From NCBI RefSeq assembly GCF_018889995.1, contig NZ_CP076547.1, positions 1,178,001 to 1,242,000 of the forward strand: a DNA stretch of 64,000 bases. The letters run 5' to 3'. The notes below the pieces were generated by a model, which worked only from the letters and a program-made list of their open reading frames with translations, was not told the DNA's origin and searched no databases. How positions within the stretch are numbered: position 1 is the first letter of the stretch; every line of letters starts with the position of its first letter. Positions 17,017-25,867 of this stretch are shown here, piece by piece. Both the position numbers and the translations under genes were made by a program. This DNA is from Subtercola sp. PAMC28395 (GTDB lineage Bacteria; Actinomycetota; Actinomycetes; Actinomycetales; Microbacteriaceae).

Positions 17017-18195
17017 CGTCAGGTGCTCGAGGGCGAGCTGCTGCAGGCGCACGAAGCCGAACCCCTTGCCGTTGTAGTACGGGGTCGGGTCGAAGTCTTC
17101 GTAGGCACTGCGGTCGGCGAGCAATTCGGTGTACGACTCACCCGCGGCGAGCGTGGGCTCGGCGAGCTCCGTCACCTTCGAGAAGGCGAGCGCCTCCTGC
17201 ACCTCGGGGTCGGCACGGAACGACGCCGCACGCTCCTTGAGCAGCAGGTAGGTGCGCATGTTCGCGGCGGCCGAATCCCACACACCCGTGATGTCTTCGG
17301 TGCGGCTCGGCTTGTAGTCGAAGTGTCGCGGGCCGTCATAGACCGGGCCACCCTCCGGCGAACCGTTCTCGAGCAGGTCTACGAGTGCGAAGGCGTTGTA
17401 GAGGTCGCCGTGGCCGAAAACGAGGTCCTGGTCGTACTTGATGCCGCGCTGGCCGTTGAGGTCGATGTGGTACAGCTTGCCCTGGTAGAGCGCCTGAGCA
17501 ATGCCCGCGGCGAAGTTCAGCCCGGCCATCTGCTCGTGCCCGACCTCGGGGTTCACACCGACGAGCTCGGGGCGTTCGAGCGTCTCGATGAAGGCCATCG
17601 CGTGCCCGACCGTCGGCAGCAGAATGTCGCCACGCGGTTCGTTCGGCTTCGGCTCGATCGCGAAACGGATGTCGTAGCCCTTGTCGGTGACGTAGTCGCC
17701 CAGCATGTTCACGGCTTCGCGGTAGCGCTCGAGCGCCGAACGGATGTCTTTGGCCGCGTCGTACTCCGCACCCTCACGGCCGCCCCACATCACGAAGGTC
17801 TTCGCGCCCAGCTCGGCGGCGAGGTCGATGTTGCGCAGCACCTTGCGCAGCGCGAAGCGTCGCACGGCACGGTCGTTCGAGGTGAAGCCGCCGTCTTTGA
17901 AGACGGGGGCCGAGAAGAGGTTGGTGGTGATCATCGGGATGATCAGGCCGGTGTCGGCGAGGGCGCCCTTCAGGCGGTCGATCTGATTCTGCCGTTCGGC
18001 GTCGGTCGAACCGAACGCGAACAGGTCATCGTCGTGGAACGTCAGGCCGTAGGCACCGAGCTCGCTGAGGCGGGTGACTGCTTCGACCACATCGAGGGGG
18101 GCGCGGGTCGGGCCGCCGAACGGGTCTGCGCCGTTGTAGCCGATCGTCCAGAGTCCGAAAGAGAATTTGTCAGCGCGGGTGGGTGTCAGAGACAT
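17005..18195 (-). CDS. xylA: xylose isomerase
   Basis: 396 residues, the length of the actinobacterial (class I) xylose isomerases, converting D-xylose to D-xylulose. Catalytic and metal-site segments are visible: LTFHDDDL with the catalytic His, [22 protein letters not shown] with the metal-bridging Glu and Lys, [16 protein letters not shown], and [25 protein letters not shown] cut into its metal ligands, then [14 protein letters not shown]. Start is the ATG at 18195 with GGAG eleven bases upstream. It is divergent from the ROK regulator gene; the 168-bp gap 18196-18363 must hold both promoters and the XylR operator. The 3' end is embedded in a hairpin repeat. Confidence 0.97.
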   Translation of the reverse strand: MSLTPTRADKFSFGLWTIGYNGADPFGGPTRAPLDVVEAVTRLSELGAYGLTFHDDDLFAFGSTDAERQNQIDRLKGALADTGLIIPMITTNLFSAPVFKDGGFTSNDRAVRRFALRKVLRNIDLAAELGAKTFVMWGGREGAEYDAAKDIRSALERYREAVNMLGDYVTDKGYDIRFAIEPKPNEPRGDILLPTVGHAMAFIETLERPELVGVNPEVGHEQMAGLNFAAGIAQALYQGKLYHIDLNGQRGIKYDQDLVFGHGDLYNAFALVDLLENGSPEGGPVYDGPRHFDYKPSRTEDITGVWDSAAANMRTYLLLKERAASFRADPEVQEALAFSKVTELAEPTLAAGESYTELLADRSAYEDFDPTPYYNGKGFGFVRLQQLALEHLTGAR

Positions 18196-18363
18196 TCCGT
18201 TGTGCTCCAGTCAGCATCGTTGGCGAGAAAAAGTTACCACGCCCAACATATTCCGGATGACCGGCCGATGTCAAAGCCAATTTGCCTGCGGAGCGATATC
18301 TTGTGGGGCCCGTCATTTTGGTTCACAGGCGCTGCCCGGTATATGTTCTAAAGATCAACAAAC

Positions 18364-19698
18364 GTGAACGCACTCGATGAAACGTCGGTGAACGCTGAAT
18401 CCGAATTGCAGAGTGAAGCAGTAAAGCGAGTTGAAGTAGTACGGCGAGATGAATCAGCGCAGCGAGAGAAGGGCCACCAGACCGTGACGCTCTCCGGATC
18501 GCTGCGCCCCATCTCCGCCGGGGTCGGCAACAGCAACGACCAGACCCGCCGACACAATCTGTCGACCATCCTGACCATGCTTCATCACGGCGGCGCCCAG
18601 ACCCGCGCCCAGCTCACCCGGCTCTCGGGGCTCAATCGCTCGACCATCGGTGCGCTGGTCGCTGAGCTGGTCGAGCTGGATCTCGCCTACGAGACGGAGC
18701 CGAGCGACTCTGGCCTTGTCGGTCGCCCCAGCCCGATCGTGCACGCGAACGAGAAGGTCGCCGCGATCACGATCAACCCCGACGTCGACGCCATCACCAT
18801 CGGCCTGGTCGGGCTCGGCGGTGAGTTGCACAAACGCATCCGATTCGAAACGGCCGCGGTGCCGACCGTGCGCGAGACGATCAACGTGGTGACCGCGGTG
18901 ATCGCCGGCATGCGGGCGGAACTCGACGCGCAGTATCGCGTCGTCGGTGTGGGCATCGCGATCCCCGGGCTCGTCAACGGGCGCTACGGCACCGTCATGC
19001 TCGCCCCGCACCTCGGCTGGCGAGACGTTCAGGTGGCAGAGCCGTTCTCCGCAGCACTCGGCTACCCCGTGCGCATCGCGAACGATGCCGGTCTGGCCAC
19101 ACTCGCCGAGAGCCTGTTCGGCTCTGGCCGGGGTGTGCAGGATCTCGTCTACCTCAACGGCAGCGCCAGCGGCATCGGCGGCGGCGTTCTCGTCGGCGGG
19201 TCGATGCTGCGTGGTGCGCAGGGGTACGCCGCCGAACTGGGCCACACGCTGGTGAACAGTGTGGGCATCCGGTGCCACTGCGGCAAGATCGGGTGCCTCG
19301 AGACCGAGGTGAACCTCGGCAGGCTACTGGCCGTTCTCGGGCGTGAGGGTCTCGGGCCCGATGAACTCGATGAGGTGTTGGCTGGCGCCCTTGAACCGGA
19401 TGCCCGGGCCGAAGTCGACCGCCAGCTCGACGTGCTCGCCTCAGCCATCGGCACCTTCATCAGCGTCTTCAACCCGCAGGTCTTCATTCTGGGGGGATCG
19501 CTCGGGGCCCTCTATGAGGCGAACCCTGAGCGGTTGCGTGCGGCGGTCGCCGCAAACGCCGTCGGCACGCTGGGCGAAGACGTGCGCATCGAACGGGCCC
19601 AACTGCGCTCTCGGCTGCTCACCGTCGGCGCGGCCGAGATCGTGTTCGCGGGGTTGCTCGGGGATCCGGCCGCTGCCTCCGCCGCTGCGGTTGGTTGA
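18364..19698 (+). CDS. xylR: ROK-family transcriptional regulator (XylR-type)
   Basis: 444 residues. A winged helix-turn-helix (NLSTILTMLHHGGAQTRAQL, SGLNRSTIGALVAELVE) precedes a ROK sugar-kinase-like domain: GVGIAIPGLVNGRYG, NDAGLATLAESLFGSG, GIGGGVLVGGSMLRGAQG, and the zinc motif RCHCGKIGCLETEV. The Asp-Glu active site of true ROK kinases is not needed here. It is expected to repress xylA/xylB in the absence of xylose. The GTG at 18364 gives about 40 poorly ordered extra residues; a GTG at 18484 (VTLSGSLRPISAG, preceded by GAAGGG) is an alternative start giving the usual length. Confidence 0.92.
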   Translation: MNALDETSVNAESELQSEAVKRVEVVRRDESAQREKGHQTVTLSGSLRPISAGVGNSNDQTRRHNLSTILTMLHHGGAQTRAQLTRLSGLNRSTIGALVAELVELDLAYETEPSDSGLVGRPSPIVHANEKVAAITINPDVDAITIGLVGLGGELHKRIRFETAAVPTVRETINVVTAVIAGMRAELDAQYRVVGVGIAIPGLVNGRYGTVMLAPHLGWRDVQVAEPFSAALGYPVRIANDAGLATLAESLFGSGRGVQDLVYLNGSASGIGGGVLVGGSMLRGAQGYAAELGHTLVNSVGIRCHCGKIGCLETEVNLGRLLAVLGREGLGPDELDEVLAGALEPDARAEVDRQLDVLASAIGTFISVFNPQVFILGGSLGALYEANPERLRAAVAANAVGTLGEDVRIERAQLRSRLLTVGAAEIVFAGLLGDPAAASAAAVG

Positions 19699-19702
19699 GA
19701 TG

Positions 19703-19708
19703 TAGTCT
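19703..19708 (+). promoter_or_regulatory. -10 box of a leaderless gene
   Basis: TAGTCT ends seven bases before the ATG at 19715, which places transcription start on the A of the start codon; no ribosome binding site is present. Confidence 0.5.
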
Positions 19709-19714
19709 CTGCGC

Positions 19715-20989
19715 ATGAAGATTCTTCTTGTGGGCGCCGGCGGAGTCGGCGACTCGATCGCCAAGATCGCCGCCAGGCGCGCGTTCTACGACACCGTCGT
19801 CGTCACCGACTACGACCTCGCGCGGGCCGAGCGCACCGTCGCGTGGATCACCGCCCGCCACGGCGCAGAGACCGGCGCAAAGTTCATCGCCGACCGCATC
19901 GATGCCTCAGACCCCGAGAACGTCGCCGAGGTCGCCCGCCGCCATGGCGTGACGCACGTGATGAACGCCGTCGAGCCGAAGTTCGTGCCGACGATCTTCG
20001 CTGGTGCGCTTGCGGCAGGCGCCAACTACCTCGACATGGCGATGAGCCTTTCAGAGCCGCACCCCACCGATCCGCACAGCGAGACCGGCATCAAGCTCGG
20101 TGACGACCAGTTCGCGCAGGCCGCCGATTGGGAGAAGGCGGGCATCCTCGCGCTCGTCGGCATGGGCGTCGAGCCGGGCCTCTCCGACGTCTTCGCGCGC
20201 TACGCCGCCGACCACCTGTTCAGCGAGATCGACGAGCTCGGCACCCGCGACGGCGCCAACCTCGTCGTTCGTGACGACGACGGCAACGAGATCTTCGCCC
20301 CGAGCTTCAGCATCTGGACGACGATCGAGGAGTGCCTGAACCCTCCCGTCATCTGGGAGAAAGACCGCGGCTGGTTCACCACCCCGCCCTTCAGCGAGCC
20401 GGAGATCTTCGACTTCCCCGGCGGCATCGGCCCGGTCGAGTGCGTGAACGTCGAGCACGAAGAGGTGCTGCTCATGCCGCGCTGGGTCGACGCCAAGCGC
20501 GTCACCTTCAAGTACGGCCTCGGCAACGAGTTCATCGGGATTCTGAAGACCCTGCACCAGCTCGGCCTCGACAAGACCGCTCCCGTCAGAGTTCGGTCAG
20601 CGAACGGCCCCGTCGAGGTCGCCCCTCGCGATGTCGTTGCGGCAGGCCTGCCCGACCCGGCGACCCTCGGGCCACGGATGACCGGCAAGACCTGCGCCGG
20701 GCTGTGGGTCACCGGCACCGGAATCGACGGCTACCCGCGCGACGTGTACCTGTACCACGTGGCCGACAACGAGTGGACGATGGCGGAGTACGAGTCCCAG
20801 TGCGTTGTATGGCAGACCGCGCTGAACCCCGTGATCGCGCTCGAGCTCCTGGCGCTCGGCCTCTGGACAGGCACCGGCGTGCTCGGCCCCGAGGCGTTCG
20901 ACGCCCTGCCGTTCCTCGAACTGATGGCCCTGCCCCTCGATGAGGGCGGCTACGGCCAGGAGTGGGGCCTCGAAGACAGAGCGGTCTGA
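19715..20989 (+). CDS. saccharopine dehydrogenase-family oxidoreductase
   Basis: 424 residues. The N-terminal Rossmann fold starts MKILLVGAGGVGDSIAKIAA (GxGxxG), with DYDLARAER supplying an acidic end to strand 2, suggesting NAD preference. The C-terminal part (FPGGIGPVECVNVEHEEVLL, RVTFKYGLGNEF) matches the catalytic domain of the saccharopine dehydrogenase/carboxynorspermidine-synthase family. No lysine or polyamine genes are adjacent, so substrate is open. A TAGTCT box exactly seven bases before the ATG suggests a leaderless transcript independent of xylR, whose stop is only 16 bases away. Confidence 0.85.
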   Translation: MKILLVGAGGVGDSIAKIAARRAFYDTVVVTDYDLARAERTVAWITARHGAETGAKFIADRIDASDPENVAEVARRHGVTHVMNAVEPKFVPTIFAGALAAGANYLDMAMSLSEPHPTDPHSETGIKLGDDQFAQAADWEKAGILALVGMGVEPGLSDVFARYAADHLFSEIDELGTRDGANLVVRDDDGNEIFAPSFSIWTTIEECLNPPVIWEKDRGWFTTPPFSEPEIFDFPGGIGPVECVNVEHEEVLLMPRWVDAKRVTFKYGLGNEFIGILKTLHQLGLDKTAPVRVRSANGPVEVAPRDVVAAGLPDPATLGPRMTGKTCAGLWVTGTGIDGYPRDVYLYHVADNEWTMAEYESQCVVWQTALNPVIALELLALGLWTGTGVLGPEAFDALPFLELMALPLDEGGYGQEWGLEDRAV

Positions 20990-20992
20990 ACC

Positions 20993-21054
20993 GGTCGCTG
21001 GTTCGGCGGGTTTGCGATCCAGCCCTGCGGGCTGCTCAACCCGCGACGGCGACC
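20993..21054. terminator. bidirectional stem-loop between convergent genes
   Basis: Outer GGTCGC/GCGACC, middle GCGGGTT/AACCCGC (21006-21012 with 21038-21044) and inner AGCCC-TGC-GGGCT (21021-21033) build a long stem. It overlaps the 3' end of the minus-strand membrane protein gene. Confidence 0.5.
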
Positions 21055-21668
21055 AGTCCATCCACAGACATCAGCGCGATCAGCACCAGTGACAACGCGG
21101 CTATGGCGCCGACAAGGCAGAGCGCCTTCAACCACGGCCACTTCTCGAACCAGAAGATCACATCGGCATAGTTCTCGCGCAGCTCGGCACGGCTGATGGG
21201 TTCGGATGCCCGGCGAACCGGCACCCCGTAAGCGCTGGCCACCGCGCCCAGGTTCTCGTCGCTCCAGTACTGGCCGCGCATCCGAAGCAGCAGTTCGCCC
21301 GTGGCGTCGAGAACGAAGAGTTGCTGGGCCGTGTCGAGGGACTGGCCCCGATACACCTGCACGATGACGACGTTGGCGATGCGTTTGGCCGAGATTCTGC
21401 GCTGGTGCACGAAGAAGCCGTTCTCGGTGATGCCGTCACGATCGAGCACGATCCGCACGCTGGAGAGCAGGTAGATCGCCACGAGGTAGGCCGCTGCAAC
21501 GACAACGATCGCGACCAGCACTCGGGGCCAGGTTCCACGCGGTATTGCGAACCACAGCATCGCAGCGAACACGGGCAGGGCGCTCGCGGCGGCGACGGTC
21601 CTCGATTGGATGAACAGCTGGGCACTCGGCCGAAGGATACGCACCCGAGCGAGTTGTGATGGGGTCAT
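21036..21668 (-). CDS. membrane protein with PH-like domain
   Basis: 210 residues. Two N-terminal hydrophobic segments (VAAASALPVFAAMLWFAI and VLVAIVVVAAAYLVAIYLL) are followed by a soluble part starting SSVRIVLDRDGITENGFFVH with ISAKRIANVVIVQV, a pattern like bacterial PH (bPH2/YcxB-type) domains, and a last membrane segment (ALCLVGAIAALSLVLIALM). LLLRMRGQYW suggests a strand of the same fold. Start chosen at the ATG 21668. Function is unknown; such proteins are usually uncharacterised membrane proteins. It faces the saccharopine-dehydrogenase-like gene convergently. Confidence 0.75.
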   Translation of the reverse strand: MTPSQLARVRILRPSAQLFIQSRTVAAASALPVFAAMLWFAIPRGTWPRVLVAIVVVAAAYLVAIYLLSSVRIVLDRDGITENGFFVHQRRISAKRIANVVIVQVYRGQSLDTAQQLFVLDATGELLLRMRGQYWSDENLGAVASAYGVPVRRASEPISRAELRENYADVIFWFEKWPWLKALCLVGAIAALSLVLIALMSVDGLVAVAG

Positions 21669-21838
21669 GAGCACTGTTCACCGCCGGTGGGTCGAGGGCA
21701 TGGCACGAAGGTGTGAGGTTCTCAGCATCCATCACCTGGGCGCGGCTGTATAGGCGGCATTAAGGGGGACACGGCCGAGGATGCCCGGCCCCGGAAGTCA
21801 TGTGCAGGCCTCAGGGGTCATGCCGCAGAGACCAGGCG

Positions 21839-22573
21839 TCAGGCGTCGCGGTCGGTGATCGCCTTCTCGAGTGAGGCGATCTGCGCGCTCAACTCGGAGA
21901 CCTGCCGGGCCGTCGCCGCGTGCGTCTCCTTGTCGGTGGCGCGGGTTCGCTCGGCGAGGTACGAAGCCAGGGTGCCGGTGATCGTGCCGATCACTCCGAC
22001 GCCGGTGAGCATGAGCCCCGCAGCGACGATTCGCCCGCGCACGGTGATCGGTACGAAATCGCCGTAGCCCACGGTGGTCACAGTCACGATCGCCCACCAG
22101 ATGGCGTCACCCATCGACACGATGGTTGCTCCGGGGGCGTTCTGCTCAGCATCCAGAACCATCAGGGCGCCGACGTACAGGATCATCACGAGGGTCGACG
22201 AGACGTACAGGCCCACCCGACCACGCAGCGCCGACCCCTTCGTGCCGCCGCTGAAGTTCGCCATGTTCACGAGCCGCAACAGCCGCAGCGGGTTGAGCGC
22301 CGGGATGGCCGTGATGACCAGCTGGTACCAGTTCTTGATGAACCACTTCTTGCGGTGCGGCCCGGCAAGCACGAGGTTCGCGACGTAGTTGATCGTGAAT
22401 GCGAGCCAGGCTACGGCCATCAGGAGCAGCAGCCCCGTCTGAGCTGCTCCTTGCACATTGCCGATCACCTTCACGCTGAAGGCCACGAGAAACAGGATCG
22501 CCGCTACGTTGAGTGGCCACGTGGCGAGCCGATTCCAGCGCGCCTGGGGCTCGGTGTCGGGTAGCTTCGCCAT
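21839..22573 (-). CDS. voltage-gated-like potassium channel
   Basis: 244 residues. The selectivity filter TVTTVGYGDFVPIT sits between a pore helix (GDAIWWAIV) and the last transmembrane helix (RIVAAGLMLTGVGVIGTITGTLAS). Upstream there are four further hydrophobic stretches, including LNPLRLLRLVNMA with regularly spaced Arg/Leu that recalls an S4-like segment, so the layout is a short six-helix K+ channel. The C-terminus (TDKETHAATARQVSELSAQI...) is a predicted coiled coil that could hold the tetramer together. It is divergent from the small acidic protein gene at 22734. Confidence 0.92.
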   Translation of the reverse strand: MAKLPDTEPQARWNRLATWPLNVAAILFLVAFSVKVIGNVQGAAQTGLLLLMAVAWLAFTINYVANLVLAGPHRKKWFIKNWYQLVITAIPALNPLRLLRLVNMANFSGGTKGSALRGRVGLYVSSTLVMILYVGALMVLDAEQNAPGATIVSMGDAIWWAIVTVTTVGYGDFVPITVRGRIVAAGLMLTGVGVIGTITGTLASYLAERTRATDKETHAATARQVSELSAQIASLEKAITDRDA

Positions 22574-22721
22574 GCCGCGATTCTAGGACCGAGGGGTGGC
22601 CTGCGACGGATGCCCGCGCCGCAGTGGCCCGCACCTACGGGTATGCGAGCACCCCCGCGGGTGCGACCCCCTCGACCGACCTCGGGACCAAAGCCGGTAC
22701 CCAAGCCCTGCCCGGACTGCG

Positions 22722-22727
22722 TATCGT
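22722..22727 (+). promoter_or_regulatory. -10 box of a leaderless small gene
   Basis: TATCGT ends exactly seven bases before the ATG at 22734; there is no Shine-Dalgarno sequence. Confidence 0.5.
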
Positions 22728-22733
22728 TGCCTC

Positions 22734-22943
22734 ATGACGTCAAACACCCCGAAAGAGTCGGAACAGATCTGGATCGGCGACGTGCACGTTGCCAACATCC
22801 GAGAGGAGAACGGCCACGGAGAACGTCCCTTCCTGGTGGAGAGCGTCAACGGCAAGTTGCTGAAGCAGCTGCCCGACCGTCACGCGGCAGAGCTGTGGAT
22901 CTCGGTGCACTCCGACGACATCACAGAGCGCGAGCTCGGCTGA
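22734..22943 (+). CDS. small conserved-looking protein of unknown function
   Basis: 69 residues (MTSNTPKESEQIWIGDVHVA...). It is soluble, mildly acidic, with the pattern of a small beta-rich domain (IWIGDVHVANI, PFLVESVNGKLL) and a terminal helix (DRHAAELWISVHSDDITERE). No family is recognised. Evidence that it is real: a -10 box placed for leaderless transcription, normal codon usage, and a terminator-like hairpin after it. It lies divergent to the K+ channel. Confidence 0.65.
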   Translation: MTSNTPKESEQIWIGDVHVANIREENGHGERPFLVESVNGKLLKQLPDRHAAELWISVHSDDITERELG

Positions 22944-23062
22944 GCTGCAGTCTGCCCTGCGCGCGGCCTCGCGCGATCATCCGGTGGTCGAGCGCGGCGA
23001 CGCGCCACGCCCTCGTGTCTTGCCCTGACTGACGCGACACGCCCTTGGCCTTTCGCCGACCT

Positions 23063-23107
23063 GACGCGAGACGCCCCTTCGGGTCTCTGCAGGGGGCGTG
23101 TCTCGTC
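23063..23107. terminator. terminator-like hairpin between convergent genes
   Basis: GAGACGCCCC at 23068-23077 pairs with GGGGCGTGTCTC at 23093-23104 allowing a small bulge. A shorter related unit, CTGACGCGACACGCCCTT, lies about 32 bases before it. Confidence 0.5.
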
Positions 23108-23127
23108 AACTCGATGCGCGCCCGGGC

Positions 23128-23706
23128 TCAGCTCGCAGCGACGTCGATTTCGCGCAGGTGCCGGTACTGGCCCTTGAAGTACAGCAGCGGCTGGCCGGTG
23201 TGCCAGTCGGCCGAACTCATCTCATTGACCTTGCCGATCACGATGTAGTGGTCGCCGGCTTCGTATTCGGCGTAGATGTCGCAGTCGAGCCACATGAGCG
23301 TGTCGACGATCACGGGGTTGCCTCCGCGTGTCGGCAGCCAGTCGATACCGGCCCACTTGTCTGTGCCTTTGCGCGCGAACTGGTTCGAGATCTCGTGCTG
23401 CTCGTGCGACAGCACGTTCACACTGAATTTGCCCGTCGCCCGAATGCGCGGGTAGGTGGTCGAGTTCAGCATCACGCTGAACGACACCAGGGGCGGCTCG
23501 GTCGAGACGCTGTAGAACGACTGGCAGGTGAAGCCGACGGGCTCTGCGGTGTCGAGGGTGTTCCCGTCGGCATCGGTGGTCTCGAGACCACCGATGATGG
23601 TGATGCCCGAGGCGTAGTGCCCGAGTGTGTTGCGGAATGCCCGAGCGTCGATCTCATCGCCGATCGCGGTTCCCGTGTGTTGATTGATCGTGTTGAGCTG
23701 GTTCAT
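23128..23706 (-). CDS. flavin reductase-like protein
   Basis: 192 residues of the flavin reductase (split-barrel FMN-binding) family. Typical blocks are ARAFRNTLGHYASGITIIGG, GFTCQSFYSVSTEPPLVSFSV, GKFSVNVLSHEQHEISNQFA and the C-terminal GDHYIVIGKVNEMS...QPLLYFKGQYR. Members reduce FMN/FAD with NAD(P)H for a partner monooxygenase or serve as an oxygenase themselves. AAGGGAGA precedes the ATG at 23706. It is the second gene of an operon, 31 bases after an NADPH-dependent FMN reductase. No monooxygenase lies nearby. Confidence 0.9.
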   Translation of the reverse strand: MNQLNTINQHTGTAIGDEIDARAFRNTLGHYASGITIIGGLETTDADGNTLDTAEPVGFTCQSFYSVSTEPPLVSFSVMLNSTTYPRIRATGKFSVNVLSHEQHEISNQFARKGTDKWAGIDWLPTRGGNPVIVDTLMWLDCDIYAEYEAGDHYIVIGKVNEMSSADWHTGQPLLYFKGQYRHLREIDVAAS

Positions 23707-23737
23707 TGTGTTGTCTCCCTTGTGATGTGGGTCAACG

Positions 23738-24280
23738 TCAGGCAAGTGGATGATCGATGGGCTGCAGACTCGAAGCAATCCCCGCCAGCCGCCTCAGGTT
23801 CGAGGCGTACTCGTCGGCGGCGCCCTGCACGATCTCGTCGAGGTGATCCATCTGGCCGGCGATGAAGTAGAAACCGCGGCCGGGAACGGTGGCTCCCAGT
23901 TCGACGAGCAGGGGAGCGAGGTTGACCGTCGGGCCCATCGAGTGGGTCAGGTCGGCCCCGGTCAGCAACGGGATCGCCGTCACCCCAGCGAGGCCGTTTG
24001 CCGGGTACCGATCCAGAAACGCCTTCAGCAGGCCGGTGTACGTCGCCTTGTAGGTGGGCGACGCGAACACCGCGAGGTCACTGGCAGCGACACCGGCGTT
24101 CAGGGCCGCCATCGTCTCACTCGGCCAGGCGAAGATCTCGTCTGTGTAGTCGGCCAGGTCGATCACCGTGGTCTCGAAGGTTCCTGGTGCGAGCAGCTTT
24201 TCGACAAGCGTCTCGGCAACCTTGAGGGTGCGCGACCGGGGTTTGGGGTTCCCGACAATGATCGAAACTCTGAGCGTCAT
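23738..24280 (-). CDS. NADPH-dependent FMN reductase (SsuE/MsuE-like)
   Basis: 180 residues with the flavodoxin-like fold. VSIIVGNPKPRSRTLKVAET is the FMN phosphate loop, ASPTYKATYTGLLKAFLDRY the second FMN-binding loop (SPTYxxxxTGxLKxFLD), and LTGADLTHSM lies on the third. This pattern is that of SsuE/MsuE, which supply FMNH2 for sulfonate desulfonation, so sulfur or nitrogen scavenging is a fair guess. The upstream gap up to the tRNA holds an inverted repeat that may be its operator. Confidence 0.9.
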   Translation of the reverse strand: MTLRVSIIVGNPKPRSRTLKVAETLVEKLLAPGTFETTVIDLADYTDEIFAWPSETMAALNAGVAASDLAVFASPTYKATYTGLLKAFLDRYPANGLAGVTAIPLLTGADLTHSMGPTVNLAPLLVELGATVPGRGFYFIAGQMDHLDEIVQGAADEYASNLRRLAGIASSLQPIDHPLA

Positions 24281-24327
24281 CTTTACTCACTTGTCTGGTG
24301 TTGACAGAATTCGAGACGGCGCTGGAG

Positions 24328-24442
24328 TGATGCAACGGAGCTGACGCGTGAAGCGGCGAGCTGTGCGTGCAAACACCAACGTGTCTCACACACCACCGAG
24401 ATTTTGTGGCCCGGTGGGCCCGCAACGGCTTACGTTGCATCA
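24328..24442. promoter_or_regulatory. spaced inverted repeat upstream of the flavin reductase operon
   Basis: TGATGCAACG at 24328-24337 is repeated as its exact complement CGTTGCATCA at 24433-24442. Both lie in the 273-bp gene-free stretch between the operon and the tRNA, and could be paired operator sites. No other signal is clear here. Confidence 0.4.
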
Positions 24443-24553
24443 TCAGTATGCCGTGCGAATGTTTCGGCTGTATTGCGCCGCTCAGAGTTTCTTCTGTGAG
24501 CCCGGTTCGGTGGGCCTGCATCAGAAGTCCCGCAGGTCAGACGGAGTCACTGT

Positions 24554-24641
24554 TGGCGGAGAATGCGGGATTCGAACCCGCGAGAGCTTTCACTCAACAC
24601 GCTTTCCAAGCGTGCGCCATAGGCCACTAGGCGAATTCTCC
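24554..24641 (-). tRNA. tRNA-Ser (anticodon GGA)
   Basis: Read on the minus strand the gene starts GGAGAATTCGCCTAGTGGCC at 24641. The acceptor stem GGAGAAT pairs with ATTCTCC, the anticodon arm reads CTTGGAAAG with GGA in the loop, a long variable arm follows as in class II tRNAs, and the T arm is GCGGGTTCGAATCCCGC. CCA is encoded (24554-24556). It reads UCC/UCU codons. Confidence 0.97.
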
Positions 24642-24714
24642 TGTCGGCCGCACAGCAAACGCAGAAACGGCCAAAGAGAATCCTACCCGCAATCCCCGAA
24701 GCGCGTCGCGCGCG

Positions 24715-25368
24715 TCAGTAGAGCACCGACTCCAGGGCCTCGGCTACGGGCGTGTCGCCCGCGATCGCCTCGAACTGCGACCCGATGCCCGTTCCATCGA
24801 GCAGCGCAGCGACGATGATCGCGGCAACATCGGCGCGCGGAATCGTTCCGCGACCGGTGCTCCGGGCGAGCGTGACCAGGCCGGTGCCGGCCTCGTCTGT
24901 CAGCCCACCCGGCCGGATGATCGTGTAGTCCAGATCGCGCAGCTTCACCGAAGAATCGGCCTCGGCCTTCGCGCGCAGGTATACCTGAAAGACATCGTCG
25001 GAGTCCGGCTGCCAATCGTCAGCCCCCATCGAAGAGATGAGCACGAAACGGCGGATGCCCGCCAGTTCGGCCGCGTCGGCCAGCAGTACGGCGCCGTCAC
25101 GGTCGACGCTGAACTTGCGCTCGGCGCTCGAGCCCGGCCCGGCACCGGCCGCGAAGACGACGGCGTCGACACCCTGCAGGTCGCGGGCGAGGGTCTGGGC
25201 ATCCACTGCTTCGAGGTCGATGACCACCGGAATGCCGCCGGCGACGAGCACGTCTGCCGCGTGATCGGGGTTCCGGATGATCGCCACCGCCTCGTGGCCG
25301 GCCTCTGCGAGGCGTTTCTCGGTGAGCAGTGCGATGGCGCCGTGACCTCCGGCAATAGCGATTCTCAT
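24715..25368 (-). CDS. NAD(P)-binding epimerase-like protein (SDR a5 / NmrA-like)
   Basis: 217 residues. RIAIAGGHGAIALLTEKRLAE is an atypical-SDR nucleotide loop (GGxGxxG variant), followed by AIIRNP after strand 2, VVFAAGAGPGSS, RFVLISSMGADD and YTIIRPGGLTDEAGTG. The YxxxK pair is replaced by VYLRAKAEAD, as in atypical SDRs that often only bind the cofactor. GGAGGC precedes the ATG at 25368. Role unknown; relatives are redox or stress related. Confidence 0.87.
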   Translation of the reverse strand: MRIAIAGGHGAIALLTEKRLAEAGHEAVAIIRNPDHAADVLVAGGIPVVIDLEAVDAQTLARDLQGVDAVVFAAGAGPGSSAERKFSVDRDGAVLLADAAELAGIRRFVLISSMGADDWQPDSDDVFQVYLRAKAEADSSVKLRDLDYTIIRPGGLTDEAGTGLVTLARSTGRGTIPRADVAAIIVAALLDGTGIGSQFEAIAGDTPVAEALESVLY

Positions 25369-25502
25369 GCCTCCATACAACTCTCGTGCGGCTGGGAATG
25401 CGACGTGAAGTCGGCCGATGGGAGGTGCGGGCGGGTGTGAGGGAGAAGGTGGCGGTCGTTGGGGGTTCGACGCGTGCGGGTGGAGTTGCTAAACTCGGTG
25501 TC

Positions 25503-25590
25503 GGCTCCCCGCGTGGCGCCATCCAGGCCAACTCCCCCAGGGCGGAAACGCAGCAAGGGTAACCGGGCTCTGGCGGGTGCGCGGGGGGTC
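25503..25590 (+). ncRNA. ffs: bacterial small signal recognition particle RNA
   Basis: The sequence AGGGCGGAAACGCAGCAAGG carries the universal SRP domain IV: the GGAA tetraloop with the symmetric and asymmetric internal loops that bind Ffh. The outer ends GGCTCCCCGCG (25503-25513) and CGCGGGGGGTC (about 25580-25590) close the long hairpin. This is the short, Alu-less form found in actinobacteria. Exact ends are uncertain by several bases. The flanks 25381-25502 and 25591-25857 show no convincing gene. Confidence 0.92.
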
Positions 25591-25867
25591 ATTTCTCGTC
25601 TGTGCCCACATCGGGTTCGTGGCACTGCCCGGTCGACGTCGCCATCTGAGGGTCATGTCGTCGTTACCGCAACCGTGTTCGCGTGCGGTTTCACAGGGAA
25701 TCCTCCATAGACCACTCCTCCACAGGCCGCAGACTGTTCATGATCAGTGCACAGGCAGTGCGCTCCCAGCCGGTACTCCCTAGTCTGGAACCGGCATCGC
25801 AGAACGGGTGTCGACCGGTCGAGCGCGATGTGGTTTGCGCGGGCGGTCTTCTCGCATAAGGAGCAGC

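Noticed and set aside
23738..24521. Sulfonate (ssu) operon
   Set aside because: Only the two flavin reductase-type genes are present; no monooxygenase or sulfonate transporter is nearby.
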